From assembly GCA_022826685.1 (NCBI GenBank), contig JAJDUL010000020.1:1-64000 (forward strand): a stretch of 64,000 nt of DNA, read 5' to 3'. Each line of letters begins with the position of its first letter. The first letter of the stretch is position 1. The stretch comes from Gemmatimonadota bacterium. Lineage in GTDB: Bacteria; Gemmatimonadota; Gemmatimonadetes; Palauibacterales; Palauibacteraceae. Position numbers and translations under genes: made by a program. Shown here in pieces: positions 9,501 to 17,050 of the stretch. The notes under the pieces were generated by a model, which saw only the letters and a program-made list of their open reading frames with translations, had not been told where the DNA came from and searched no databases.

Positions 9501-9811
9501 GTCTGCGTCTCGCCGGCGGTGACGGTCACGGTCTCGGAGGCCTGCCGATAGCCGACCAGGCGGACCGTAAGCGTCTGCTCGCCGGCGGGGACGTTGAGCA
9601 GGACGAAGTCTCCGCTGGCGTTCGTGAAGGTCCCGATTCCGGTGCCTTCGATGAACACCTGCACGGACGACAGCGGTCGGAGGGAGCCCTCTTCCGTCAC
9701 CTGGCCCGCGATGCTGCCCGCACCCTGGCCGCTCAGGCCCGGCGCGAGGCATGCGAGCGCGAAGACGGCGGCTCCCCATGCTCCGATAGTGCGACTAGCG
9801 ATGCCTTTCAT
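6539..9811 (-). CDS. SusC/RagA-family TonB-dependent outer-membrane transporter
   Basis: 1090 aa outer-membrane importer energised by TonB. In order: signal peptide (about 1-29), carboxypeptidase-D-like regulatory domain (about 31-115, SIAGQVTEEGSLRPLSSV through AGEQTLTVRLVGYR), plug domain (about 130-255), then a long beta-barrel. The plug shows the SusC signature segment EPIIYVDGIRVD and the ILKGAAAATLYGTEASNGV motif. MDEIVVTGTG resembles the TonB box region. The chain ends in a strand-like RRFTMSVRLTL. With SusD downstream it forms a two-protein uptake complex. A promoter is visible at 9904-9932. Imported nutrient unknown. Confidence 0.92.
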   Translation of the reverse strand: MKGIASRTIGAWGAAVFALACLAPGLSGQGAGSIAGQVTEEGSLRPLSSVQVFIEGTGIGTFTNASGDFVLLNVPAGEQTLTVRLVGYRQASETVTVTAGETQTVDFALIVTAVQMDEIVVTGTGVATEKRRLGHTIATLDAAELENAPIADFSQLIAGREPGVVALPSSGYTGEGARIRIRGSASLSQLNEPIIYVDGIRVDRSAVQNFNGQGNPSRLDDIPPESIERVEILKGAAAATLYGTEASNGVIQIFTKRGNIGTPRFTLRADLTGISVPTNRILPVADFAGRACASPGCTGDGDAQRLADAVNLMSNRWGESVSPWTPVERDLIPDLLTTGFGQTYSGSLQGGTSVFQYFASGRLATEDGPYDASRNFDPVEGIDPENDTNRRASIHTNFTLIPSSDLRIGVTTLYSDMEHHTPDNSNNIYGVFSSALMSQLRLANNDPELGQINQYGQPAFATLRENAYQLNFVNSQHFAGSANLDFSPTEEFNLNGTFGIDFTSDDAVSFRPYRWNVDGFSGSTPDGSRNVNENRSREITADIKGSYVFSTDRIENTLLFGGQGFLRQAQSAGGSGRDFPGPGLETLSALGSESSFENWLRVTQIGGYVQNQTGYDNWLFVTVGGRWDANSAFGEAFNTAFYPKANFAIVPSEQWDSEVFSSMRIKGAYGTSGLQPGAFDKFTTFSSLGTEVGPGVQPSNLGNEQLKPEVSTELEFGIDLGLFNDRWSVEATWWDRTVTDAMVARQFPVTGGFTQTQLDNIGEVLASGIEFGIRGNLIQARDISLNVFANTAFLSEEISDMGGAPPLKTGGSYPRYRNYLVEGFTPGAFFGAKVADVAIPLNILAPVDGTCVVPTRDQALAYFSQPRNPNSFKPLAIGNEDFGMPNGGLASHNCGTGLLDTHLGNPTPDYAGSFGFDLAFLGNFQLTTLMEYKFGHQVQDLSGMFRRANNFIGRNTPRSSELYATMLNPGSSADERLDAAIAWAHEVEGLSPMSGMNGIYDADSIHWRELSLSYRVPAGVIERWGFSAATVNMGVRNLMLFMLGDYPGMDPEGNVLGRCNGGLNCNFLNSTEGWGIPIPRRFTMSVRLTL

Positions 9812-9903
9812 GAGGCACTCCTTGGGCTGGAGGGTCGGAAACGACCGAACGGTCCGGTTTCCGGTTTTCCTTCAACTCATCCCACCGTTTAAACGTTCCA
9901 AGA

Positions 9904-9932
9904 TTTATACATCCGCACACAATCGCGGTAAA
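9904..9932 (-). promoter_or_regulatory. Sigma-70-type promoter of the SusCD operon
   Basis: On the minus strand TTTACC (9932-9927) and TATAAA (9909-9904) are separated by exactly 17 bp. The start of transcription should fall near 9897, leaving an 85-nt leader before susC. The surroundings are unusually AT-rich for this genome. Confidence 0.6.
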
Positions 9933-9941
9933 GGGGGGGGG
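9933..9941. repeat. Nine-G homopolymer next to the susC -35 box
   Basis: An uninterrupted run of nine G (nine C on the transcribed minus strand) directly abuts the -35 element. Such tracts can slip during replication; here it lies upstream of, not inside, the promoter spacer. Confidence 0.6.
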
Positions 9942-9966
9942 CGGGAAAGCGGCGGCCCTCAGACCG

Positions 9967-12900
9967 CTAGAAGCGGACGCGGATCCCGAGTTGCGCCCGC
10001 CGCGTGTCACCGAGGCCGCTCCGGATGGTCCCGTCGAAGTTGAACAGGAGTCCGGTCTGCGCGGTGTCGAGGTAGTTGTCCGCGCCCGTCAGATTGAAGA
10101 CCTCCAGAATCGGCTCGACCGTGCGCCCGCCCCCGACGTCGAAGGCCTTCGAGAGTCGCAGATCCCATGTGAAGAAGTCGTTATCGCGCCGGAGCGTGTT
10201 GCGCCGGAGGACGGAGCCATCGGCGCACACGCGGTCCGCCGGGGCTCCCACGCGCTGCCCGGCGGGGGCCGCGAGGGGATTCGCCGCGGTCGGGCCGCAA
10301 CTCTCCGACATCGGCGATGCGGAGAGGTATCGGAAGACGTGGTTGAGGACGACGCCACCCCCGAGATCGAAGAGCGCGAAACCGGTCAGCTGGTGCCGCC
10401 GATCCCGGATCGACCAGTTGTACTCGGGCTCCAAATCGGTTGCGGTCGCATAGAAGAAGTTGAACGGGTCCCGTTCGTTATCGTCGTCCGACCTGTCGAA
10501 GCCCAGCGTGTAGTTCGCATCGAAACTCAGCCTCCCGCCGAGCGCGGCCTCCCCGCGCAGTCCGAGCGTGATCGCGTTGTAGCGGGAGCGGGCGCTGCTC
10601 TCCGTCACGGTGACCGTCCCCAGCGCGCTGGCCCCCTCGGCGAAGGGCGCGCCGAGTTCCGCCGCGTTTCGGTCCACGAAGCGGAACAGCTTGTCCGTGC
10701 GGGCGTGCTGCAGCGAAAGCGTCACCGCCGTGTTCTCGCTCAGCGCCTGCTCCACGGCGACGTTGAAGGACCAGGTCCGCGGCAGTTCGAGGTTGCGGTC
10801 CGCGATGTTCACGCCGGGCTGGAAGGGCGGCGTGCCCGGCGGGGGCGGCGTCAGGAACTCCCCGATCTGCGGCGGCGGCGGAAGGAAGGTCGCGTCGCTG
10901 GCCGCGAACTGCGTGCCCTGGAAGGCGCCGTTCGTCGTCCGGTGCTGCGCGAACACCAGCATCGGGATCCGTGAGAAGTAGGACCCGGCGTTCAGGCGGA
11001 CGAGGGTGCGCCCATCATCCCGTGGATCCCAGGCGAGCCCGAAGCGCGGCTGGAAGTTGTCGAGGTCGTCCGGAATCGTCCCGTCCGACGGGAAACCCGG
11101 GGTCCCGATCCATGGTCCGTAGAAGGTGTCCCCGGGCTCGATGAACATCCCCGGGTGCCACGACCCTTCCCAGCGCACGCCGAGGTTCAGGGTGAGGTTG
11201 TCGCGCGGGCGCCACGTGTCCTGGATGAAGAGCCCGAGTTCGTGCATCGAGAAGTCCTGCAGGCCCAGCTGGTCGGCCGGGGTGTTCCCCAGCGTGAGGG
11301 CCTGCAGGTAGAGCAGCACGGGGCCGGTGATCGCGGCCCCCGGCGGACAGACGCCTTCCGCGCTGTCGGAACCGTCGGAGCAGGTGACGTACCGGTTCCC
11401 CTGCGTGACGAAGTTCATGAACCCGTCGACGGAGGAGAACTTGTAGAGACCGTTCGCGAAGCCGATGAACTGCTGGCCGACCCCCGTACGATTGTACTCG
11501 ACGCCGACCTTGAGCAGGTGGTCCCCCGCGAGGAAGGAGAGGTTGTCGACGAGCTGGACCCGGGTGTCGTAGCCCGGGTCGATGGGGAGGAAGAAGGGCA
11601 GCCCGATGCGGAACCCGTCCGCGAAGTCCATCGCGATGTCCGGGAAGGGGCGGCCGCCGATCGTGGCGAATGCCGGCTGCGGCGGCGGGGCGGAGCCCGG
11701 AAGCAGGGGTCCGTCGTAGCCCCGGGGCCGATCCTCGCGCGCATACTGGAAGCGGAACTCGTTGGAGACGGTGTTGGAGAGCTGCGATCTGAGGCTCGCG
11801 TTGATCGCGTGGGAGAAGTCCTCCTCCAGGCCGTTGGCGCTGAGACCCCAGGAATCCACGTCGAATGTCCCGTTCACCTGCTGGGACCAGGTGTAGTTGT
11901 ACTTGAAGGACGCCTGGTGGCGGTCGCTGAGGTGGAAATCGAGCTTGGCGATCAGCGCGCGGTTGTCGTCGGTGCGGTGGATCGGGCCGAACTCCTCGTC
12001 GAACAGACCGGGCCACTGCGCCTGGAGAAAGCTCTCCAGCTTCTCGAGTTCGGCCCGGTTCACGACGTTGCGCGTGAACTGCTTCGTCTCGTTCGCTTCC
12101 TGCTGGTCGTAGGCGACGAAAAAAAACGCCTTGTCGCGCACGATCGGGCCGCCGAAGGTGAAGCCGAACTGGCCGCGTCCGAACTCGGGCTTTCCACCCC
12201 CTCGCTCGCTCGGGTAGGCCGTGGAGATCGCGTCCCACTGGCCGAAATAGTGCGCGGAGCCCGTGAACTCGTTCGTGCCCGACTTCGTGACGACGTTCAC
12301 GAAGCCGCCCGCGGAGCGCCCGAACTCCGCGGACGCTCCCTGGTTCACGACGACGATTTCCTCGATCGCGTCCTGGTTGAAGGTGAAGGCGGGCCGCTGG
12401 CCGCCCCGCTGCTCGCCGAAGAAGGGGTTGTTGAAGTCCGCTCCGTCCACGGAAACGTTGTTGAAGATCCCCCGCTGTCCGGCGATGTTGAGGACTTCGC
12501 CGTCCGGACCCTGCGAGACGGAGACGCCCGGCGTGAGGAGCGTGTAGTCGAGGAAGTTGCGGCCGTTGTTGGGCAGGTTGTCGACGACCTCCTCGGCGAG
12601 CCGGTGGGAACTCGACGAGTCCTCGGTGTCGACGAGCGGCGTCCGGTCCGCCGTCACGGTGAGCTCGGCCACCGCTACGGGCCTGAATTCGAGTACGAGG
12701 TCGACGATCTCTCCCACCCGGAGTACGAGCCCCTCGGTACGCTCGTCACCGAACTGGCCCACGGCCCGGGCGGTGACGTCGTAGACCCCCAGCGGAAGGA
12801 GCGTCCGCACGAACGCCCCGTTGGACCCCGTCACGACGGTCGTCGCGAAGCCGGTCGCGCGATGCTCGATGATCACGGCGGCGCCGGCGACGGGCGCTCC

Positions 12901-13047
12901 CACGGGATTGCGGACGACCCCTCGGATGACGCCGGTGGTCGCCTGGGCCTGCGCGGCCGCGTCCGCCGCGGCGGCGCAACACAGCGTGAGCACGGCGAAC
13001 AGAAGGGTGGACCCGCGTCGGGAGACCGGAACCCGGCATGGCCGCAT
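9967..13047 (-). CDS. TonB-dependent receptor, Oar-like, with carboxypeptidase regulatory domain
   Basis: 1026 aa predicted outer-membrane protein. A signal peptide (to about residue 34, ending ADAAAQAQ) precedes a carboxypeptidase-regulatory-like domain (GVIRGVVRNPVGAPVAGAAV, about 38-125). Next comes a plug with LPNNGRNFLDYTLLTPGVSV and EFGRSAGGFVNVVTKSGTNE, a pattern typical of Oar-like receptors. The barrel follows and the chain ends in aromatic F (QLGIRVRF), the usual outer-membrane assembly signal. It lacks a SusD partner. It reads in the same direction as the SusCD operon but is separated by that operon's own promoter. Ligand unknown; Oar-like proteins have been linked to protein or siderophore traffic. 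Confidence 0.88.
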   Translation of the reverse strand: MRPCRVPVSRRGSTLLFAVLTLCCAAAADAAAQAQATTGVIRGVVRNPVGAPVAGAAVIIEHRATGFATTVVTGSNGAFVRTLLPLGVYDVTARAVGQFGDERTEGLVLRVGEIVDLVLEFRPVAVAELTVTADRTPLVDTEDSSSSHRLAEEVVDNLPNNGRNFLDYTLLTPGVSVSQGPDGEVLNIAGQRGIFNNVSVDGADFNNPFFGEQRGGQRPAFTFNQDAIEEIVVVNQGASAEFGRSAGGFVNVVTKSGTNEFTGSAHYFGQWDAISTAYPSERGGGKPEFGRGQFGFTFGGPIVRDKAFFFVAYDQQEANETKQFTRNVVNRAELEKLESFLQAQWPGLFDEEFGPIHRTDDNRALIAKLDFHLSDRHQASFKYNYTWSQQVNGTFDVDSWGLSANGLEEDFSHAINASLRSQLSNTVSNEFRFQYAREDRPRGYDGPLLPGSAPPPQPAFATIGGRPFPDIAMDFADGFRIGLPFFLPIDPGYDTRVQLVDNLSFLAGDHLLKVGVEYNRTGVGQQFIGFANGLYKFSSVDGFMNFVTQGNRYVTCSDGSDSAEGVCPPGAAITGPVLLYLQALTLGNTPADQLGLQDFSMHELGLFIQDTWRPRDNLTLNLGVRWEGSWHPGMFIEPGDTFYGPWIGTPGFPSDGTIPDDLDNFQPRFGLAWDPRDDGRTLVRLNAGSYFSRIPMLVFAQHRTTNGAFQGTQFAASDATFLPPPPQIGEFLTPPPPGTPPFQPGVNIADRNLELPRTWSFNVAVEQALSENTAVTLSLQHARTDKLFRFVDRNAAELGAPFAEGASALGTVTVTESSARSRYNAITLGLRGEAALGGRLSFDANYTLGFDRSDDDNERDPFNFFYATATDLEPEYNWSIRDRRHQLTGFALFDLGGGVVLNHVFRYLSASPMSESCGPTAANPLAAPAGQRVGAPADRVCADGSVLRRNTLRRDNDFFTWDLRLSKAFDVGGGRTVEPILEVFNLTGADNYLDTAQTGLLFNFDGTIRSGLGDTRRAQLGIRVRF

Positions 13048-13104
13048 GGACGACTCCTTGCTTCCTCGGTGGAACTGCGCGTCGGGACTCGGGGATTCTG
13101 AAGA

Positions 13105-13178
13105 TGGGCCCGGCAGGATTCGAACCTGCGACCTTGGGATTATGAGTCCCCTGCTCTAACCAGCTGAGCTACGGGCCC
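13105..13178 (-). tRNA. tRNA with CAT anticodon (Ile2 or elongator Met)
   Basis: A 74-nt cloverleaf: acceptor GGGCCCG/CGGGCCC, D-stem GCTC/GAGC, anticodon loop CTCATAA with anticodon CAT, T-arm GCAGG-TTCGAAT-CCTGC, discriminator A. No CCA is encoded. The anticodon stem GGGGA/TCCCA has a G-A mismatch at its base. CAT can mean elongator Met or, when lysidine-modified, Ile(AUA). The overall look resembles tRNA-Ile2, but sequence alone does not settle this. It lies 85 bp after selD on the same strand. Confidence 0.95.
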
Positions 13179-13263
13179 GACGGAGGGTGAAACGTACGCG
13201 CCGCGACGCTTCGCACCAACGTCCCGGCGGCCGCCACGGGATGGCCACGCTTCGGCGGCGCGA

Positions 13264-14325
13264 TCACGGTGCGACCTCGACCCCGACCTCGGGACCGTCC
13301 CGCTCGATGACCTCTCCGATCACGGCGGAGGCGTAGCCCGCAGCGGCGAGCGCGGACGACGCGGACGACGCCTCGCCCGCGGGGACGGCCGCCAGCAGCC
13401 CGCCCGATGTCTGCGGGTCGAGAAGGAGGGTCCGCCAGTCGTCGGGGACGGCATCATCCCACCGCACCTGCGACGCGTAGGCGTCCCGGTTCCGGGTCGT
13501 GCCGCCCGGGACGCACCCCTCCCCTGCGAGGCGCAGCGCGCCGGGGAGGAGTTGCGGCGCCGAAGCCCGGATCCGGGCGCTCGCGTCCGAGGCCCCGCAC
13601 ATCTCGAGCAGGTGGCCGACGAGTCCGAAGCCGGTGACGTCGGTCGCCGCGTGAACGTCGAAGCCGGTGAGGACGGCCGCCGCCTCGCGGTTGAGTTGCC
13701 GCATGGAATCGACGGCGACGCGGAGGTCGGCGGGGTCCGTCACGCCGCGCTTGATCCCCGTCGTGACGACGCCCGTGCCGAGCGCCTTGCCGAGCACGAG
13801 CGCATCCCCCGGCCGCGCACCGCCCTTCCTCCAGAGGCGGTCGGGATCGCCGAGTCCGATGGCCACGAGTCCGAACTTCGGCTCCGCGTCGTCGATCGAG
13901 TGTCCCCCCGCAACGGCGATGCCGGCCTCGCGGCACACTTCCCCCGCGCCGCGGAGGATCGCGCCCACGATCTCGTCCGAGAGCGTTCCGGCCGGAACCG
14001 CGAGGATGTTGAGCGCGAAGATGGGGCGGGCCCGCATCGCGTACAGATCGCCGAGCGCGTTCGCGGCCGCGATGGCGCCGAAGTCCGCCGGATCGTCCAC
14101 GAGCGGAGTGAAGAAATCGAGGCTCGCGACGATGGCTTCCCCGTCGTCGAGCAGATACACCGCGGCGTCGTCCGGACCCTCGAGTCCCACGAGGAGCCGG
14201 TCATCGGGAACGAGCGGAACGTGCTGCAGGATGCGGCCCAGATCCTCCGGGCCGAGCTTGCACGCTCAGCCGGCTCCGTGAGAGTACTGGGTCAGGCGGG
14301 CCGCTTCGGCCGAGGGCGAGTTCAT
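13264..14325 (-). CDS. selD: Selenide, water dikinase SelD, itself a selenoprotein (in-frame UGA)
   Basis: SelD makes selenophosphate from selenide and ATP, the selenium donor for selenocysteine and selenouridine. The frame runs from ATG 14325 (MNSPSAEAARLTQYSHGAG) through a TGA at 14268-14266 into ACKLGPEDLGRI and on to the normal C-terminus. That gives 353 aa, a standard SelD length. The TGA is codon 20, precisely the catalytic Cys/Sec position of the family (GAG-C/U-x-C-K), with C22 and K23 retained. The main SelD domain follows (DDAAVYLLDDGEAIVASLDF, AGGHSIDDAEPKFG). A SECIS-like hairpin lies just after the UGA. A conventional gene call would begin at 14190 and lose the active site. It is 43 bp downstream of the Bat operon. 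No selA or selB is in this window. Confidence 0.93.
14234..14254 (-). promoter_or_regulatory. bSECIS-like hairpin for selD UGA recoding
   Basis: In the mRNA, 11 nt after the UGA, CGGCCCGG pairs with CUGGGCCG (8 bp including one G-U) around a 5-nt loop AGGAU. The loop lies 19 nt from the UGA, inside the spacing range known for bacterial SECIS elements, and starts AGG like the E. coli fdhF loop. Confidence 0.65.
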
Positions 14326-14368
14326 GGCGACCGAAGCTATGGCGACGCGAGGCGTCTCGCAGGGATTC

Positions 14369-15079
14369 CTACCAGTTCCGCTCCACGACGGGATCCTGGA
14401 AACGGTTGCGGCCCATCACGCGGTCGCGAATCGCCGCTTCCGCGTCCCCCGCCTGTTCGAGAAGCGCGGCCGCCTGTTCGGGCGACAGCATCTCCATCTC
14501 GCCGGAGCCCGCGGCCGCGGCGGCGCCGGCGCCGGCCCCCTGTGGAGACTGTCCCTGCCCGCCCTGCTGCTCATCGCCGCCGCTCTCCCCCTCCTCCTCG
14601 AGCCAGCGCTCCACGAGTTCGAGGTTCCAGCGCGCGTCCTCATCCTCCACGCGGCGGCGGAGGACTTCGCGGAAGGCTTCGCGCGCCGCCTGGAGGGCGT
14701 TCCGACGCGCCGAGGGGTCGCTCTGGGCGAAACGGCCGTCGAGGGCCGTGCTGAGTCCGAGGTTGTAAAAGCCGCTCTCGCGCACCTCGTCCCGCTCGCT
14801 GCCGATCGAGAGTTCAAGGGGGGCCTGCGCCTCCGCGACCTGTCCGTCATGGAGGAGAGCCGTCCCGTAGTTGTAGTGGTCGATCGGGCGGTCGGAGGAA
14901 GCGGCTCGCTCCCGGTAGCGCGCGACGGCCTCGGATTCGGTCGCCTGCGGCTCGCCGGCGCCGGCCTGGCCGGCCGCCTGACCCGGCGCGGCCTGCGGCC
15001 CGCCCCCGGCAAACGCCGCGAGCGAGGCGGCCGCGGCCGCGAGCCCGAACATCGCAACCCTCCGCGTCGATTCAACCAC
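14369..15079 (-). CDS. TPR-containing BatC/BatE-like protein
   Basis: 236 aa, last gene of the Bat cluster. A signal peptide or membrane anchor (about 1-25, Ala-rich) is followed by a Gln/Ala linker and TPR-like helices (about 65-165: DHYNYGTALLHDGQVAEAQ, FYNLGLSTALDGRFA). A Gly/Gln-rich low-complexity segment and a short helical end with LSPEQAAALLEQAGDAE complete it. In Bat operons such TPR proteins are thought to scaffold the von Willebrand-domain proteins in the periplasm. It overlaps the BatB stop by 8 bp, so it is in the same operon. Sequence identity to named BatC or BatE was not testable. Confidence 0.75.
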   Translation of the reverse strand: MVESTRRVAMFGLAAAAASLAAFAGGGPQAAPGQAAGQAGAGEPQATESEAVARYRERAASSDRPIDHYNYGTALLHDGQVAEAQAPLELSIGSERDEVRESGFYNLGLSTALDGRFAQSDPSARRNALQAAREAFREVLRRRVEDEDARWNLELVERWLEEEGESGGDEQQGGQGQSPQGAGAGAAAAAGSGEMEMLSPEQAAALLEQAGDAEAAIRDRVMGRNRFQDPVVERNW

Positions 15080-16061
15080 GTGGCAACAGGAACCCTTCTC
15101 CCCAGAGGCTGACGAAGGCGAGCAGAAGCAACGCCGCCACCGCCGCGTCGTCGGTCGACGTCAGGGGTTCCCGGCCGCCCTGCGCCAGTTCCCGCTCGAT
15201 CGCGTCGATCCCGTCCGCGCCGTCAACATAGCGACCGCCCGTGCCGAGAGACATCTGCCTCAGCGACGCGGCGTCCAGCCGCGTGATGACGGGGCGCCCG
15301 TCCGGCCCCTGGAGCACCGAGGCCCCGCCCCGCCGTCGCGCGGCCATCGTCGGGTCCAGCGACGCCTCCCGCGTCAGGGGAATCTGCCCTCCGAGTTCGG
15401 TTCCGATCCCCACGGCATGGATCACAACCCCCGCGTCCCGGGCCCGCCCGATCGCCTCCCCGAGGGGCGCGCCGGCGGTTTCCTCGCCATCGGAGAAGAC
15501 CACGATCGACTTGCGCGCGCCGTCCTCTCCCCCCGCGAGCAGATCGATCGCCTGCGTGAGGCCGGAGGCGAGCGAGGATCCGCCGAGCCCCACCGCCGCG
15601 GGTCGCACGCCCTCCGCCAGCATCTCGATCGCGCTCACGTCCGTCGTCAGCGGTGAGAGCACGTACGCGCGGCCCGCGAAGTAGACGACGCCCATCCGAC
15701 CCTCCGTGCGCGTCGCGAGGTGGGCGGCCAGTTGCCGCTGCACCTCCAGCCGGCTCGGCTCGACATCGCCCGCGAGCATCGAGTTCGACGCGTCGAGCAC
15801 CAGGATCGTCTCCGCTCCCCCTTCGTCGAGACGCCGCGCCTCCGTCCCGCCGGAACCGGAGGCGAGCGCGATCGCGACGACGCCCGCTCCGAGCAGGGCC
15901 AGCCGAAGGGGGGGAAGGGCGTGGGCCGGCAACCGCACGTAGCGCTCGAGCAGCGACGTTTCGGCGAGCTTCTCGCGGTCGGCGCTCGACCGCCGCGAGG
16001 CGAGCAGCCTGAGCCCGATGGCCAGCGCTCCGAGCAGGAGAGCGACGGGGAGCGGGGCCAC
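15072..16061 (-). CDS. VWA-domain membrane protein, BatB-like
   Basis: 329 aa with an N-terminal membrane segment (PVALLLGALAIGLRLLA), a second one (ALLGAGVVAIALASG) and a C-terminal one (VAALLLLAFVSLWGEGFLL). Between them lies a von Willebrand factor A domain with an intact metal-binding MIDAS start DASNS and the downstream FSDGEETAG. Start is GTG 16061, two bases after the BatA stop. Family members bind partner proteins through the metal site and are associated with stress tolerance. Paralogous to the preceding gene. Confidence 0.85.
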   Translation of the reverse strand: MAPLPVALLLGALAIGLRLLASRRSSADREKLAETSLLERYVRLPAHALPPLRLALLGAGVVAIALASGSGGTEARRLDEGGAETILVLDASNSMLAGDVEPSRLEVQRQLAAHLATRTEGRMGVVYFAGRAYVLSPLTTDVSAIEMLAEGVRPAAVGLGGSSLASGLTQAIDLLAGGEDGARKSIVVFSDGEETAGAPLGEAIGRARDAGVVIHAVGIGTELGGQIPLTREASLDPTMAARRRGGASVLQGPDGRPVITRLDAASLRQMSLGTGGRYVDGADGIDAIERELAQGGREPLTSTDDAAVAALLLLAFVSLWGEGFLLPRG

Positions 16062-16063
16062 GG

Positions 16064-17050
16064 TCAGGCCCAGACCCGGCGGGAGCGTGTCGCCGCCAGG
16101 AGGAGTTCAAGCATGACGAGCGCGAGTGCCGCGATGAGAAGTTCCCGGCGCATCCCGACCCTCTCCTCCGTCCGCACTTCCTTGATCGGGGTGGTCTCGA
16201 GTTCGTTGATCCGCTCGTAGATCTGCGTCAGTCCCTCGGGATCGGTCGCGCGGAAGTAGATGCCGCCCGTGCGGGTCGCCATGCGATCGAGGAGTTCGTC
16301 GTTTACATGGACGCGGATATTGGCGTACTGGTACCCGAAGGCGGTCCGGGCTACGGGCACGGGGGCGACGCCGTCGCGGCCGACGCCGATCGTGTAGACG
16401 CGGATGCCGAGGGAGGCGGCCGCGGCCGTCGCTTCCTCCGGCGAAATACCGCCGCTGTTGTTGTCTCCGTCGGTGAGCAGGACGACGATGCGCGATTCAG
16501 GCTCCAGGTCGCGGAGCCGGTTCGCCGCCGTGGCGAGCGCGACGCCGATGGCCGTCCCGTCCCGGAGCTGTCCCGCCTCGAGCCGCTCCACCGCGCTCTC
16601 CACGACCGCGTGGTCCAGCGTCCCCGGGACCATCGTGAGGGCCTCTCCGGCGAACGAGACGAGACCGATCCAGTCCGACTCCCTTCCCTCCACGAAGCGG
16701 ATGACCTCCCGCTTCGCGACTTCGATGCGGTTGTCGGGCCGGAAATCCTCCGCCAGCATGGAGCTTGAGATGTCGACGGCCAGCATGATCGCCACGCCCT
16801 CGCGCTCCGATTCCACGCGCTCCCATACCCGCACGGGGTTGACGAGCGTGATGATGACGAGAGCGAGGGCGAGCGAGCGAAGGGCGGCCGGGAGCCACCA
16901 CCAGAACCGTCCCCGACCCCGGGACACGGTGAGACGGGCGATGTCCGGATACGGGAGACGGATCCGGCCCGAGCTCATCAGCGCCCACCCCAGCGGCAGC
17001 AGCGCTAGCAGGAGGAGGAACGGCCAGCCGGGGAGCGCGAATTCGCTCAC
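16064..17050 (-). CDS. VWA-domain membrane protein, BatA-like
   Basis: 328 aa. N-terminal membrane anchor (PFLLLLALLPLGWALM), a second segment around LRSLALALVIITLV, then a VWA domain with MIDAS motif DISSS and the later TDGDNNSGG. A C-terminal transmembrane helix (ELLIAALALVMLELLLA) closes it. GTG 17050 overlaps the upstream stop as GTGA. With the next gene it forms the BatA-BatB pair that normally assembles downstream of a MoxR chaperone ATPase. Confidence 0.87.
   Translation of the reverse strand: MSEFALPGWPFLLLLALLPLGWALMSSGRIRLPYPDIARLTVSRGRGRFWWWLPAALRSLALALVIITLVNPVRVWERVESEREGVAIMLAVDISSSMLAEDFRPDNRIEVAKREVIRFVEGRESDWIGLVSFAGEALTMVPGTLDHAVVESAVERLEAGQLRDGTAIGVALATAANRLRDLEPESRIVVLLTDGDNNSGGISPEEATAAAASLGIRVYTIGVGRDGVAPVPVARTAFGYQYANIRVHVNDELLDRMATRTGGIYFRATDPEGLTQIYERINELETTPIKEVRTEERVGMRRELLIAALALVMLELLLAATRSRRVWA

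Noticed and set aside
13264-14190. SelD starting at 14190 as a complete 308-aa gene
   Set aside because: It would lack the ATP/selenide-binding N-terminus including the catalytic residue. The upstream frame continues in family sequence through UGA.
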